From the NCBI RefSeq assembly GCF_015624505.1, contig NZ_CP061379.1, positions 2,914,001 through 2,978,000 on the forward strand: a DNA stretch of 64,000 bases, in the 5' to 3' direction. Below, piece by piece: positions 8,228-16,633 of the stretch (positions within the stretch are counted from its first letter, which is position 1; every line of letters starts with the position of its first letter). Source of the stretch: Bradyrhizobium commune (GTDB lineage: Bacteria > Pseudomonadota > Alphaproteobacteria > Rhizobiales > Xanthobacteraceae). Both the position numbers and the translations under genes were made by a program. The notes under the pieces were generated by a model. The model was not told the origin of the DNA. It saw only the letters and a list, made by a program, of their open reading frames with translations, and made no database searches.

Positions 8228-8455
8228 TCACCGTCTCGTCGTCTTGGCCTTGCGGCGCGGCACGGCCTTGTTTGCCGAGCTGTCGAGTCTTGCGCTCTTG
8301 CGCAACGCATCCCTGAGATCGATGGGGATGCCGTGCTTTTTCAGCAGGTCGGCAAAGGCTTCATCCGCGAGCTCCTGAAACGTCGCCATCCTGTCGCGGC
8401 CCAGTTGTTTCAGCTTGTCGAACGTGTCCTCGTCGAACGCGATCAGTTTGCGCAT
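8228..8455 (-). CDS. Small ribbon-helix-helix-like hypothetical protein
   Basis: A 75-residue basic protein beginning MRKLIAFDEDTFDKLKQLGRD, a pattern seen in ribbon-helix-helix DNA-binding proteins (a beta strand, then helices with ATFQELADEAFADLLKK). The C terminus is Lys/Arg rich (PRRKAKTTRR). This suggests a DNA-binding or antitoxin-like protein, but no toxin gene lies next to it. It is convergent with the sensor gene, 8 bp apart. Confidence 0.65.
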   Translation of the reverse strand: MRKLIAFDEDTFDKLKQLGRDRMATFQELADEAFADLLKKHGIPIDLRDALRKSARLDSSANKAVPRRKAKTTRR

Positions 8456-8551
8456 GATCGTTGCTGTCTCCTTGCGTTCAAGCGGACGTGACGGGATTTG
8501 TTCCGGAACTGGTCTTCATCGCGGCGGTTGACCGGTAAAGGAGAATTCACG

Positions 8552-8860
8552 ATGGCCGGATCGTCCGCAACCGTTTCAATCAGAACCCTGATCATCATCT
8601 TCAGCCTCGCCGCGATGCCGGCCGCAGCGTTTGCGCAAAGCGCAGGCGGCTCCGCCGGATCGACCACCGGCATCGCCAATTCCCCGGGGCCGGCCCCCGG
8701 CACCAACAGCCTCGGCACAGCGCAATCGTCCGGCGCAAATACTGCGCCTGGTGTGACGACCGGCGCCGCCTCCGGCGCGAACCGCGATGCCGACGCCACT
8801 GTCAGTGCCGAGAACCGGCTGCTCGACAAGAAGATGAAGAGCATCTGCCGCGGCTGCTGA
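8552..8860 (+). CDS. Small secreted protein
   Basis: A 102-residue protein with a clear signal peptide (hydrophobic LIIIFSLAAMPAAAFAQ, cleavage expected after AFA). The mature part is low in complexity, rich in Gly, Ser, Ala and Thr, and ends in a short basic tail with two cysteines (MKSICRGC). Start ATG 8552 has AAAGGAGA upstream. The function is unknown. It is the first of two consecutive small secreted proteins on this strand. Confidence 0.7.
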   Translation: MAGSSATVSIRTLIIIFSLAAMPAAAFAQSAGGSAGSTTGIANSPGPAPGTNSLGTAQSSGANTAPGVTTGAASGANRDADATVSAENRLLDKKMKSICRGC

Positions 8861-8963
8861 CGCTCGCGCGGAAGTGAGCCGGCGCGCCTGTTATGAGCGG
8901 CGAAGTGACATTAGCTTGCTCTTGCTTTGGTGCGTGGAGCGTTTCCACGCGGAGGGACGAGTG

Positions 8964-9305
8964 ATGTTACGCAAGTTGATCTTGGCCGCGCTGGCCGTTG
9001 CCGCAGTCGGTCTCGCAGCGCCCCAGGCGGCGCAGGCGCGGGGCGGTTTCGGCGGAGGCGGCCATTGGGGTGGCGGAGGCGGCTGGGGTCACGGCTGGCA
9101 TGGCGGCGGCTTCTGGCCTGGTGTCGCGATCGGCGCCGGCATCGCGGGCGCGGGCTATTACGGCGGGTACTATGGTTACGGCGATCCGTATTATGACGGC
9201 GCAGGCTATGACGATGGCGGCTACGGCCAGCAGTGCTACCTGGTGCGGCAGCGCGTCATGACGCAATGGGGCTGGCGTATCCGCCGCGTTCAGGTTTGCG
9301 AGTGA
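8964..9305 (+). CDS. Glycine/tyrosine-rich small secreted protein
   Basis: A 113-residue protein with a signal peptide (LILAALAVAAVGLAAPQAAQA) and a mature region rich in Gly, Trp, His and Tyr (GGGHWGGGGGWGHGWHGGG, then YGGYYGYGDPYYDG), ending in a conserved-looking domain QQCYLVRQRVMTQWGWRIRRVQVCE with two cysteines. Such proteins are common in Bradyrhizobium and are often named sulfur globule protein-like by composition only. ATG 8964 with GGAGGGA upstream is the likely start; GTG at 8961 is also possible. Confidence 0.75.
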   Translation: MLRKLILAALAVAAVGLAAPQAAQARGGFGGGGHWGGGGGWGHGWHGGGFWPGVAIGAGIAGAGYYGGYYGYGDPYYDGAGYDDGGYGQQCYLVRQRVMTQWGWRIRRVQVCE

Positions 9306-9325
9306 GCGTAAGCCGGCCAGGCCAC

Positions 9326-9368
9326 TAAAAAACAAGGCCGTTGACGCAGTATACCGTCAACGACCTTG
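9326..9368 (-). terminator. Terminator for the minus-strand coiled-coil gene
   Basis: An inverted repeat of CAAGG-C-CGTTGACG (9333-9346) and CGTCAACG-A-CCTTG (9355-9368) has a run of six A before it on the plus strand, so on the minus strand the stem is followed by a T run. It serves the gene ending at 9492 and could also act in reverse for the gene ending at 9305. Confidence 0.65.
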
Positions 9369-9491
9369 CCAGCCCCGGATATTGAAATCGGCTTACGCCA
9401 TCCGGTGACCCCGAGCATGGCGCGGAATCATACGGACGAGTGTGATCCAGTTCACAAGTGGCGAAAATAAAAGGCAGGCGTCGCGGCCCGG

Positions 9492-9980
9492 TCAGCCGCG
9501 CGAGCGTTTGCGCGCGCTGGCGTGTTGGCGGCCCGGTTTCCTCCGGGTAACCGACGGCGTCTCGGTGTCGGTGGACCTCGCGCTGGCGAAGGACTGCCGC
9601 AAATTCTCGATGGACTCGTTGAGCGTGGTGACCTGTTCTGACAGGCGCTTGGTATCGGCCTGCTGCGCCGCCATGAGGCGCTTCATGGTCTGAAGCTGGT
9701 CCTGCACGACCTGGAGCTGGTCGATCGATTCCTGCTGGGTCGCCTCCAGCCCCTTGGTCTTTTCGACGAGCTGCTCGGAGGCCTGCGCGGTGCGGGCCTG
9801 GAGCTGGCGCGAGGCAACCACCCGGTCCGTCTCCGGCGTAGCGCCGGTATAGGCGCGCCAGATCGCGATCGAGGTGACGCCGGCGATCAGCAGCAGGAGG
9901 GCCGCCGCCGTCAGCGCGATCGGCTGGGCGCCAAGACGAAGGAGCGGATTGGACGGTGTGTCCTCGGCGAGATCGATCAT
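9492..9980 (-). CDS. Membrane-anchored coiled-coil protein
   Basis: A 162-residue protein with one membrane segment (about 23-42, LTAAALLLLIAGVTSIAIW) followed by a long coiled coil of about 75 residues (TAQASEQLVEKTKGLEATQQ onward) and a basic Ser/Arg-rich tail. Start ATG 9980 begins MIDLAED; a longer frame reaches 10046. Its function is unknown; the layout suits a cell-envelope structural protein. Upstream at 10053-10064 is a perfect 12-bp palindrome CGGGACGTCCCG and at about 10128-10140 a second one (CCGAAG-A-CTTCGG). Confidence 0.7.
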   Translation of the reverse strand: MIDLAEDTPSNPLLRLGAQPIALTAAALLLLIAGVTSIAIWRAYTGATPETDRVVASRQLQARTAQASEQLVEKTKGLEATQQESIDQLQVVQDQLQTMKRLMAAQQADTKRLSEQVTTLNESIENLRQSFASARSTDTETPSVTRRKPGRQHASARKRSRG

Positions 9981-10159
9981 CGCTGACAAAGCCCAAATTG
10001 AAACTTGGTGGGTGGCGAAGAGCGGCAGCGCAAGCACGCAGAACAAGGCAGCCGGGACGTCCCGAAAGTGTTACTGTTCAGCAACAATTGGGACGAAAAG
10101 GTGGCCACTCGCCGAAAAAGCGCAGCCGAAGACTTCGGCGTTTGGGGTTGGCTTGGCCA

Positions 10160-10200
10160 AAAAGAAACCCCGCCCACGCCGGATCCGGCGCGAGCGGGGT
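10160..10200 (-). terminator. Rho-independent terminator for the zinc-ribbon gene
   Basis: On the minus strand a long stem (outer CCCCGC / GCGGGG, inner GCCGGATCCGGC) is followed by TTTCTTTTT. It lies 26 bp after the stop of the gene at 10226-10417. Confidence 0.75.
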
Positions 10201-10225
10201 GTTTGAACGGGATGCCGCAATCCGC

Positions 10226-10417
10226 CTAGGCGCGTACGGCCTTCATCGAAGGCTGGATCGTCATGCGGTAGGCGATGAAGGCGCTGCCGTCGAAGGTCTC
10301 GACGACCTCGTCGCAGGCCGGACAGCGGTATTCGCCCTGGTTCGCCGGTGGCGTCGTCAGCTCAAGCCGCCGAAAGCCGGCCCCACACGCGGAACAGGTG
10401 ACATCGTTCTTTTTCAT
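10226..10417 (-). CDS. Small zinc-ribbon protein
   Basis: A 63-residue protein with two CxxC pairs (TCSACGAGFRRLEL and YRCPACDEVV) about 24 residues apart, a typical single zinc ribbon. The rest (VETFDGSAFIAYRMTIQPS) resembles a family of 60-70 residue proteins found in many copies in Bradyrhizobium. The role is unknown; protein or nucleic-acid binding is likely. It has its own terminator. Confidence 0.75.
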   Translation of the reverse strand: MKKNDVTCSACGAGFRRLELTTPPANQGEYRCPACDEVVETFDGSAFIAYRMTIQPSMKAVRA

Positions 10418-10531
10418 GAAAGCCCCGTAAAAGTACTGGTGCGACTTATTAGCACGGGTTCGGGCGAAACTTGGGCGCTCTATGACAGAAACATAAAAAT
10501 TGATCGTCGTGCGGCCGGCTGTCGGCCGGGC

Positions 10532-11263
10532 TCACGGCTGAAACGGCGCGAACGGCCCGGAATATGTCTTCGATCGAGGCGCCGCATAGGGCCCGAGCCG
10601 GGACGTCTTGAGCCCGAGCCGCACCAGCCCTTCGGCCAGCGTCACCGCGGCGGCGACGCCGTCGATCACGGGCAGGCCATGCTGCCCGGCGAGCTCGGCC
10701 GCAAGATCGGCCATGCCGGCGCAGCCGAGCACGATGGCTTCGGCATGGTCATATCGGATCGTGGCAGTGATCTCGGCGGAGATCTTGTCAAGCGCATCGG
10801 CATTGCGCTCCTCGAGCGCGAGCACCGGGACCTCGGCCGCGCGGACGCGGGCGCAGCGCTCTGCGAGGCCGTACTTCTTCAGATTGTGCTCGATCGGCAC
10901 GATCGAGACGCTCAGCGTCGTGACCACGGCAAAGCGCGTTGCGATCAGGCTCGCCATGTGGAAGCCGGCTTCGCCAATGCCGATCACCGGCGCCTTTGCC
11001 GCAGCGCGCGCGGCATCGAGACCGGTGTCGTCGAAGCAGGCGATGATATGGGCGTCCGCGCCGTCCCGATCGGCCTCGCGGATGCAGCCGAGCATACCGG
11101 GCACGGCAAAAGCTTCATCGTAAAACCCCTCGATCGAGGGCGGGCCCATGGTCGGCTGCCGCGCGTCGATCACGGTGTCCGGCAGCGCAATGCTGCGCGC
11201 CGCGGCGGCGATCTTCGTCGTCATCGTAACGGTGGTGTTGGGATTGACAATGTGCAGCCGCAT
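10532..11263 (-). CDS. Asp/Glu/hydantoin racemase family protein
   Basis: The 243-residue protein is a two-domain, cofactor-independent racemase. The catalytic cysteine pair is visible: C76 in HIIACFDDTG and C181 in VLGCAGMADL, with the family start RLHIVNPNT. The closest fit is hydantoin racemase, which interconverts D- and L-5-substituted hydantoins; aspartate/glutamate racemase is possible. It is the last gene of a five-gene operon, 21 bp after a permease, so its substrate is probably what the transporter brings in. Confidence 0.82.
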   Translation of the reverse strand: MRLHIVNPNTTVTMTTKIAAAARSIALPDTVIDARQPTMGPPSIEGFYDEAFAVPGMLGCIREADRDGADAHIIACFDDTGLDAARAAAKAPVIGIGEAGFHMASLIATRFAVVTTLSVSIVPIEHNLKKYGLAERCARVRAAEVPVLALEERNADALDKISAEITATIRYDHAEAIVLGCAGMADLAAELAGQHGLPVIDGVAAAVTLAEGLVRLGLKTSRLGPYAAPRSKTYSGPFAPFQP

Positions 11264-11284
11264 TGCGGTCAGACAAGCCCCTTG

Positions 11285-12163
11285 TCAGACAAGTCCTTTG
11301 CCGGCGTCCGAGCCTTTGGCCGCCTGCCGCTTGTTGAGCACGTGGATGGTGCCGAGCGCAAGCGTGATCACCGTGAACGAGACGGCCGAGATCACGGTGC
11401 CGAGCGCATAGATGTCAGGGTTCGTCACGGTGGTGGTGAGACCCTGGAGATCGAGCGGCAACGTATTCACCGCGCCAATCGCCTGGCTGGAGCGCGCGAG
11501 CTCGTCCCAGGACAGCGTGAAGCCGAACAGGCCGATGCCGATCACGGAGGGCAGGATGATCGGCAGCACGACGTGGCGGAAGGTCTGCCACGGCGTCGCG
11601 CCGAGATCGCGCGCGGCTTCCTCCAGCCGCGGGTCGAAGCGGTTGAAGATCGCGAACATGATGAGCAGGCCGAACGGCAGCGTCCAGGTCAGATGCGCGC
11701 CGAGTCCGGAGGTGAGCAGGCCCATCGAGGTCTCAAAGTTCTCGTTCCAGTGCGCTTTGATCAGATCGTCGATGATGCGGAATTCGAGCGAGATGCCGAG
11801 CGAGGTGATGATCGAGGGAACGATCAGGCTTGCGATCGCCGAATAGAACAGGATGCTTTGCGCCTTGAACTTTCTGCGGAATGCCATGCCGGCGGCGACC
11901 GATAGCACGACGGTCACGATCATCACCACGATTCCGAGCAGCAAAGAGCGGCGGAAGGCCGCGCCGAGATCGACGATGCCGGTGCCCTGGAACAGTTTTG
12001 CGATCCAGAAGGTCGACACGCCGTTCATCGGGAAGGTGAGGCCGCCCTGTGGTCCCTGGAACGACAGCACGTAGATCGCGATCATCGGGCCGTAGAGAAA
12101 CAGCACATAGGCCGCGAAGAAGATCGCGAGCACGTAGAACGAGCGCGGGCGTCCCTCCTTCAT
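11285..12163 (-). CDS. ABC transporter permease, PotC-like
   Basis: A 292-residue permease with six membrane segments and the EAA loop (EEAARDLGATPWQTFRHVVLPIILP, about 180-204) that contacts the ATPase. Sequence style and order match the second permease of spermidine/putrescine-type (PotC) importers. It starts 3 bp after the upstream permease stop and is followed by the racemase gene, so translation is probably coupled. The actual substrate is not shown by sequence. Confidence 0.85.
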   Translation of the reverse strand: MKEGRPRSFYVLAIFFAAYVLFLYGPMIAIYVLSFQGPQGGLTFPMNGVSTFWIAKLFQGTGIVDLGAAFRRSLLLGIVVMIVTVVLSVAAGMAFRRKFKAQSILFYSAIASLIVPSIITSLGISLEFRIIDDLIKAHWNENFETSMGLLTSGLGAHLTWTLPFGLLIMFAIFNRFDPRLEEAARDLGATPWQTFRHVVLPIILPSVIGIGLFGFTLSWDELARSSQAIGAVNTLPLDLQGLTTTVTNPDIYALGTVISAVSFTVITLALGTIHVLNKRQAAKGSDAGKGLV

Positions 12164-12166
12164 CGC

Positions 12167-13126
12167 CTACAGCTCCTTCTTGATGTCGACGATGCGCGAC
12201 ATCATGGTGATGATCATGAAGGTGATGACCAGCAGGATCACGGCGTTGGCGGCCGCGGCCGGGAATTGCAGCGCGTTGACCCGCGTCTCGATGATCTTGC
12301 CGGCGGCCGCGATCTGCTGGCCGCCCATCACGCCGATGGTGATGAAGTCGCCCATCACGATGGTGATGACGAAGATCGAGCCGATCACGATGCCGGGCTT
12401 GGTGAGCGGAATGATGACGTTGACCAGCGTCTGGAAGCCGGTCGCGCCGGCGTCATAGGCGGCCTCGATCAGCGACTTGTCGATGCGCACCATCGAATTG
12501 AAGATCGGCACCACCATGAAGAAGGTGAAGAGGTGCACCAGCGCCAGCACCACGGAGAATTCGGAGAACAGCAGCCATTCCACCGGCTGGTTGATCAGGC
12601 CCGTCTTGATCAGGCCGGAGTTGACCAGGCCGTTGCGCCCGAGCAGCGGGATCCAGGCGATCATACGGATCACGTTGGAGGTCCAGAACGGGATCGTGCA
12701 GAGCAGCGACAGGCCCATCTGCCAGGTCTTGGACTTGATGTGGAAGGCGAGGAAGTAGGCGACCCAGAAACCGATGAAAAGCGTGATGGCCCAGACCAGC
12801 AAGCAGAATTTCAGCGTCTTCAGATAGGTCTTGGCGATGGTGCAGAGATCGGGGAGCTGCGCGATGCAGCCTTCGAACGTGTCGGTGTAGCCGCGGCCCG
12901 AGAAGGCCGGCAGCAATTGATATTCGTTGTAGTCCCAGAACGAGACGATGACGACGAACACCAGTGGAATCAGGAAGAAGGCGAGAAACACCAGCATCAT
13001 CGGCCCGGCCTGGAGCCAGGAGATGAAGGTGGGCGACAGGCGCGCCGCCTTTGCGGGGCGCGCCGTCTCCGATCCCCGGACCAGGTCCGGGGATGCCTGT
13101 TGCAGGATGTCTTCCGACGTATCCAT
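12167..13126 (-). CDS. ABC transporter permease, PotB-like
   Basis: A 319-residue permease with a long N-terminal extension, six membrane segments and the EAA loop (EAAYDAGATGFQTLVNVIIPLTKPG). It resembles the first permease (PotB) of polyamine-type importers, including a large periplasmic insertion after the first membrane helix (about 55-100). ATG 13126 is preferred over GTG 13150 because its A overlaps the TGA of the binding-protein gene (TGATG), a common sign of translational coupling. Confidence 0.85.
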   Translation of the reverse strand: MDTSEDILQQASPDLVRGSETARPAKAARLSPTFISWLQAGPMMLVFLAFFLIPLVFVVIVSFWDYNEYQLLPAFSGRGYTDTFEGCIAQLPDLCTIAKTYLKTLKFCLLVWAITLFIGFWVAYFLAFHIKSKTWQMGLSLLCTIPFWTSNVIRMIAWIPLLGRNGLVNSGLIKTGLINQPVEWLLFSEFSVVLALVHLFTFFMVVPIFNSMVRIDKSLIEAAYDAGATGFQTLVNVIIPLTKPGIVIGSIFVITIVMGDFITIGVMGGQQIAAAGKIIETRVNALQFPAAAANAVILLVITFMIITMMSRIVDIKKEL

Positions 13127-14415
13127 CACGCGGCGATGAACTCGTTCCACTTGCGGACCATGTAGTCGTTCTCGTCCATCACGGCGTTCCAGCAGGCGAC
13201 GCCGCCCATGCGGTCCTCGTAGGAGCCGCCGTCACGCACCGCGCCGGCCTTCTCGAGCAGCGAGCCGTCGGGCGCCTTGATGTCCTTCTCGGCCGGCTTG
13301 CCTTCCATCCAGTAGGCCCATTCGTAGGGCTCCATGTTGGCCTTCGCGGTCGAGAGCACGGCCGAGTAGTAGCCCTGGCGGTTGAGATAGGCGCCGGCAT
13401 AGCCGGACAGGAACCAGTTGACGAACTCATAGGCCCAGTCGAGCTTCGCGCCCGACACGCCCTTGGAGACGCAGAAGCCGGAAGCCCAGGAGCGATAGCC
13501 TTCCTTCAGCGGCTGGAAGGTGCAGGCGATGCCCATCGAGCGCACCTTGGTCACCGCCGGCGACCACATCGACTGGATCACGGTTTCACCCGAAGCCATC
13601 AGGTTGACGCTCTCGTTGAAATCCTTCCAGAACGCGCGGAACTGGCCGGCCTTCTTGGCCTCGGTCATCACCTTCATGGTGAGATCGATCTCTTCCTTGG
13701 TCATGTTGCCCTTGTCGGCATATTTGTACTTGCCGGTGGCTTCCACCACCATCGCGGCGTCCATGATGCCGATCGAGGGGATGTTGAGGATCGAGGCCTT
13801 GCCCTTGAACTCGGGATTGAGCAGCTCAGCCCAGGTGCTGATCGGTCGCTTGATCAGGTCGGGACGGATGCCGAGCGTGTCGGCGTTGTAGACGGTCGGG
13901 ATCAGCGTGACGAACTCGGTCGGCGTCTTGGAGAAGGTCTTGGAATCCTTGCCTTCGAGATAGAGCACCTTCCAGGGCGCGGTGCCCTGGTTGCCGATCT
14001 TCTTGCCGCCGGGGGTCTCGCCCTTGGTGAAGACCGGCGTGATGTTGTCGAATTCCTTGATCTTCTTGGAATCGAGGGCAAGGATGTTGCCCGACGGCAC
14101 CAACTTCTTCAGCGAGAAATATTCGGTGTCCAGCACGTCGAAGGAGTTCGGCTGGGTCATCACGCGTTTGGTGACGTCGTCGGTGGTCGCGGTGATGTAT
14201 TCGATCTTGATGCCGGTGTCCTTCAGGCACTGCTTCGAGATGTCGTCGCCCTCGTTCACGGCGGTGCCGAGATAGCGCAGCACCTTCGGCTCGGCCGACA
14301 TCACATAGGGGAAGCCGGTGATGGCGCCGGAGCCGGCGGCAAGGCCCGCAAGACCCGCGGTGCTCTTAAGTAGCGTGCGGCGGCTGACGCCGGTCTTCCT
14401 GGTCGTCTCGGTCAT
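13126..14415 (-). CDS. ABC transporter substrate-binding protein with Tat signal
   Basis: A 429-residue periplasmic binding protein of the PotD/extracellular solute-binding class. The N terminus has a twin-arginine motif (SRRTLLKS) and an alanine/glycine-rich hydrophobic stretch, so it is probably exported folded by Tat. The body shows polyamine-binding-family traits (DVLDTEYFSLKKLV, STWAELLNPEFKGKA, YEFVNWFLSG). It is the second gene of the operon, 41 bp after the ATPase gene and overlapping the first permease by one base. Confidence 0.87.
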   Translation of the reverse strand: MTETTRKTGVSRRTLLKSTAGLAGLAAGSGAITGFPYVMSAEPKVLRYLGTAVNEGDDISKQCLKDTGIKIEYITATTDDVTKRVMTQPNSFDVLDTEYFSLKKLVPSGNILALDSKKIKEFDNITPVFTKGETPGGKKIGNQGTAPWKVLYLEGKDSKTFSKTPTEFVTLIPTVYNADTLGIRPDLIKRPISTWAELLNPEFKGKASILNIPSIGIMDAAMVVEATGKYKYADKGNMTKEEIDLTMKVMTEAKKAGQFRAFWKDFNESVNLMASGETVIQSMWSPAVTKVRSMGIACTFQPLKEGYRSWASGFCVSKGVSGAKLDWAYEFVNWFLSGYAGAYLNRQGYYSAVLSTAKANMEPYEWAYWMEGKPAEKDIKAPDGSLLEKAGAVRDGGSYEDRMGGVACWNAVMDENDYMVRKWNEFIAA

Positions 14416-14456
14416 GTCGTCACTCCTCTGTGTTGCGCATTTTCTAGATGAAGGCG

Positions 14457-15443
14457 TTATTGCAGGCGCTGCGCCTTGGCGGGATCCCAGGTGGCCAGCA
14501 CGCGATCGCCCGGCCGGAACGGGTGGACGTCGAACGTCGACTCGGGAACGTGGGAGAACAGGGCGGTGCCGTCCTCGAGCGTGAGCGAGACGGCGACATA
14601 GGAGCCCTGGTACTCGGTCTGGGTCAGCAGCGCCGGCGCGCCGAATGCGCCGTCAACGAACGGCAGGATGCCGAGCTGATCGGCGCGCACGGCGATGAGG
14701 TTGCCGGCGTCGCTGAGGACGTTGTGGCCGCCGATGAAGCGGGCCACGAATTCGGTGCGAGGATGGTGGAAGATGTCGCGGGCACTGCCCTGCTGCTCGA
14801 TCTTGCCGTGGTTCATCACCACGATGTGGTCGGCAAGCGCCATCGCCTCTTCCTGGCCGTGGGTGACCTGGATGAAGCTGATGCCGAGCTCGCGCTGGAG
14901 CCGCTTCAGCTCGCCGCGCATCCTCACCCGCAGGAACGGATCGAGCGCGGACAGCGGCTCGTCGAGCAAAAGGATCTGCGGCTCGGTAATGAGCGCGCGG
15001 GCGAGCGCGACGCGCTGTTGCTGGCCGCCGGAGAGCTGCGCCGGAAGCCGGGCCGCATAGGGGCTCATCGCCACCAGCTCCAAAAGTTCGCCGGCGCGCC
15101 TGTGCCTGACGGCGCGATCGACGCCGCGCATTTTCAGGGCAAACGCGACATTGTCGAGCACGCTGAGATGCGGAAACAGCGCATAGGACTGGAACATCAT
15201 CGCCGTGCCGCGCTTGGCCGGCTCGAGGTCGGTGACGTTCTGCGCGCCGAGGATGATGTCGCCCTCGCTGACCGCCTCGTGGCCGGCGATCATGCGCAAG
15301 GTCGAGGTTTTGCCGCAGCCGGAGGGGCCGAGCAGGCAGCAATAGGTGCCGGCCGGGATCTTCAAATTGACGGTGTCGACCGCCAGCGTCGTGTCGTAGC
15401 GCTTGGTGACGGCGACCAGTTCGAGAGCGGCGGGAGTGGCCAT
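14457..15443 (-). CDS. ABC transporter ATP-binding protein, PotA-like
   Basis: A 328-residue ATPase with Walker A GPSGCGKT (about 39-46), Q-loop Q85, signature LSGGQ (about 137-141), Walker B ILLLDE (about 157-162) and switch H195, followed by a C-terminal TOBE-like regulatory domain (about 240-328). This is the arrangement of PotA and related importers. ATG 15443 is taken as start; the frame is open to 15497. It is the first gene of the operon transcribed away from the GntR regulator. Confidence 0.88.
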   Translation of the reverse strand: MATPAALELVAVTKRYDTTLAVDTVNLKIPAGTYCCLLGPSGCGKTSTLRMIAGHEAVSEGDIILGAQNVTDLEPAKRGTAMMFQSYALFPHLSVLDNVAFALKMRGVDRAVRHRRAGELLELVAMSPYAARLPAQLSGGQQQRVALARALITEPQILLLDEPLSALDPFLRVRMRGELKRLQRELGISFIQVTHGQEEAMALADHIVVMNHGKIEQQGSARDIFHHPRTEFVARFIGGHNVLSDAGNLIAVRADQLGILPFVDGAFGAPALLTQTEYQGSYVAVSLTLEDGTALFSHVPESTFDVHPFRPGDRVLATWDPAKAQRLQ

Positions 15444-15613
15444 GGCGTGTCCGAGGGAAGGGCGTTGCTCCGGCTTTCTCCGCAAGGTCCGTGCCAACCG
15501 CCCGGGGATTGCCGAATTCCAAAACTGTGCAGCGGAGTCAGATCGTTAGATCGAATCCGGCGTAGCGGCGCGGCTCGCGGGGTTGGCAATAATATGCACA
15601 CAAAATGGGCGCG

Positions 15614-15647
15614 GATTGTATAAAGTTTCGCCTGTGATTGGATACAG
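15614..15647. promoter_or_regulatory. Candidate GntR operator: two direct repeats 22 bp apart
   Basis: GATTGTATAAAG (15614-15625) and GATTGGATACAG (15636-15647) match at 10 of 12 positions and lie 22 bp apart, two helical turns, on one DNA face. They sit between the divergent operon and the regulator gene. Autoregulation and control of the operon are inferred. Confidence 0.4.
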
Positions 15648-15697
15648 CTCGTCGACTACCATTCGAGGGCGAACGCCGCCGACCGAGCCCTCAAACC

Positions 15698-16405
15698 ATG
15701 GCTGCCAAAACCCGAGCGAAATCCGAAGGGCCAGACGTGAGCGATCGCGTTAGCCGGATTCGGGAGGGTGTCACCGCCGCAATCCTCGAGCATCGCTTGT
15801 TGCCGGGTACGAAGCTCGGCGAGGACGAGATCGGCGAGATCTATGGCGCGAGCCGTACGCTGGTCCGCACCGCGCTCCAGCAGCTCGCGCATGAGGGCAT
15901 CGTCAACATCGAGAAGAATCGCGGTGCGTTCGTTGCGCGCCCCACGCCGGCCGATGCCCGCGAGGTGTTCGAGGCGCGCCGCCTGATCGAGCCCAGCATC
16001 GTCGACCACGCCTGTGAGGCGGTCTCGCCAGCCTGGCTCGATCGCCTCCAGCAACATCTCGCCGAGGAGCGCGAGGCGGAATTGCGCGGCGACGCGCGGG
16101 CATCGGTCCGGCTCTCCGGCGAATTTCACCGGCTGATCGCCGAGATGAGCGGCCACAGCATCTATCTCGGCTTCCTGAAGGAGCTGATCGCGCGCTCTTC
16201 GCTGATCATTCTGCTCTACCGCCGTCACGATACGCCGGCCTGCGGCACCGATCATCACGCCGGCATCGTTACCGCGATCCGCAAGCGCGACAAGCAAGCC
16301 GCGCGCGCGCAGATGCTGTCGCATCTGGACGAGATCGAGGCCGAGCTGTTCCTCAAGGATCCCGCTGCCGACGAGCTGCGGCTCGCGGACGTGCTTGGCG
16401 TGTGA
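15698..16405 (+). CDS. GntR family regulator with FCD domain
   Basis: A 235-residue regulator with a winged helix (about 20-85, GASRTLVRTALQQLAHEGIV as recognition region) and an all-helical FCD ligand domain (about 95-220). The FCD metal-binding pattern is suggested by EFHRLIAEMSGH and the later TDHHAGIVTAI. ATG 15698 is preferred over TTG 15638. It is divergent from the ABC transporter-racemase operon and is likely to control it in response to the imported compound or a product. Confidence 0.85.
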   Translation: MAAKTRAKSEGPDVSDRVSRIREGVTAAILEHRLLPGTKLGEDEIGEIYGASRTLVRTALQQLAHEGIVNIEKNRGAFVARPTPADAREVFEARRLIEPSIVDHACEAVSPAWLDRLQQHLAEEREAELRGDARASVRLSGEFHRLIAEMSGHSIYLGFLKELIARSSLIILLYRRHDTPACGTDHHAGIVTAIRKRDKQAARAQMLSHLDEIEAELFLKDPAADELRLADVLGV

Positions 16406-16423
16406 GCGAGCCGCATCGGTCGG

Positions 16424-16633
16424 CTATCGCAGCGAAGACCCTTCGTTACGCCTGACGATCTTCAGCGCCAGCAGGCCGGCGCCAAGGATCAGGAAGAGAA
16501 CGCCGACGAAAGTCGTGTCGCCGGATTCGAAGGTCACGCCGACCGCGGTCAGCAGGCATCCGATGATGATCGCGAAGAGTCCGCCGAGTTTTTTGACCAG
16601 CAGGACATGTCCGTCATTCGTCTGTGCCACCAT
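16424..16633 (-). CDS. Small two-helix membrane protein
   Basis: A 69-residue protein with two membrane segments (about 18-36 and 42-60) joined by a short loop ESGDTTF. Start ATG 16633 has GAGG just upstream; a GTG at 16648 is less likely. It has no recognised domain and is convergent with the GntR gene, 18 bp apart. Confidence 0.6.
   Translation of the reverse strand: MVAQTNDGHVLLVKKLGGLFAIIIGCLLTAVGVTFESGDTTFVGVLFLILGAGLLALKIVRRNEGSSLR

Noticed and set aside
6501-8231. 576-codon open frame on the minus strand
   Set aside because: Antisense to the HAMP/PAS sensor gene; no recognisable domain.
8505-8545. GGAAC-N15-CGGTT upstream of the secreted protein gene at 8552
   Set aside because: Spacing and the CGGTT box deviate from the EcfG consensus; too weak to call a promoter.
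9956-11905. 649-codon open frame on the plus strand
   Set aside because: Antisense to the racemase and a permease gene; Arg/Gly/His-rich composition with no domain, the usual shadow of high-GC coding strands.
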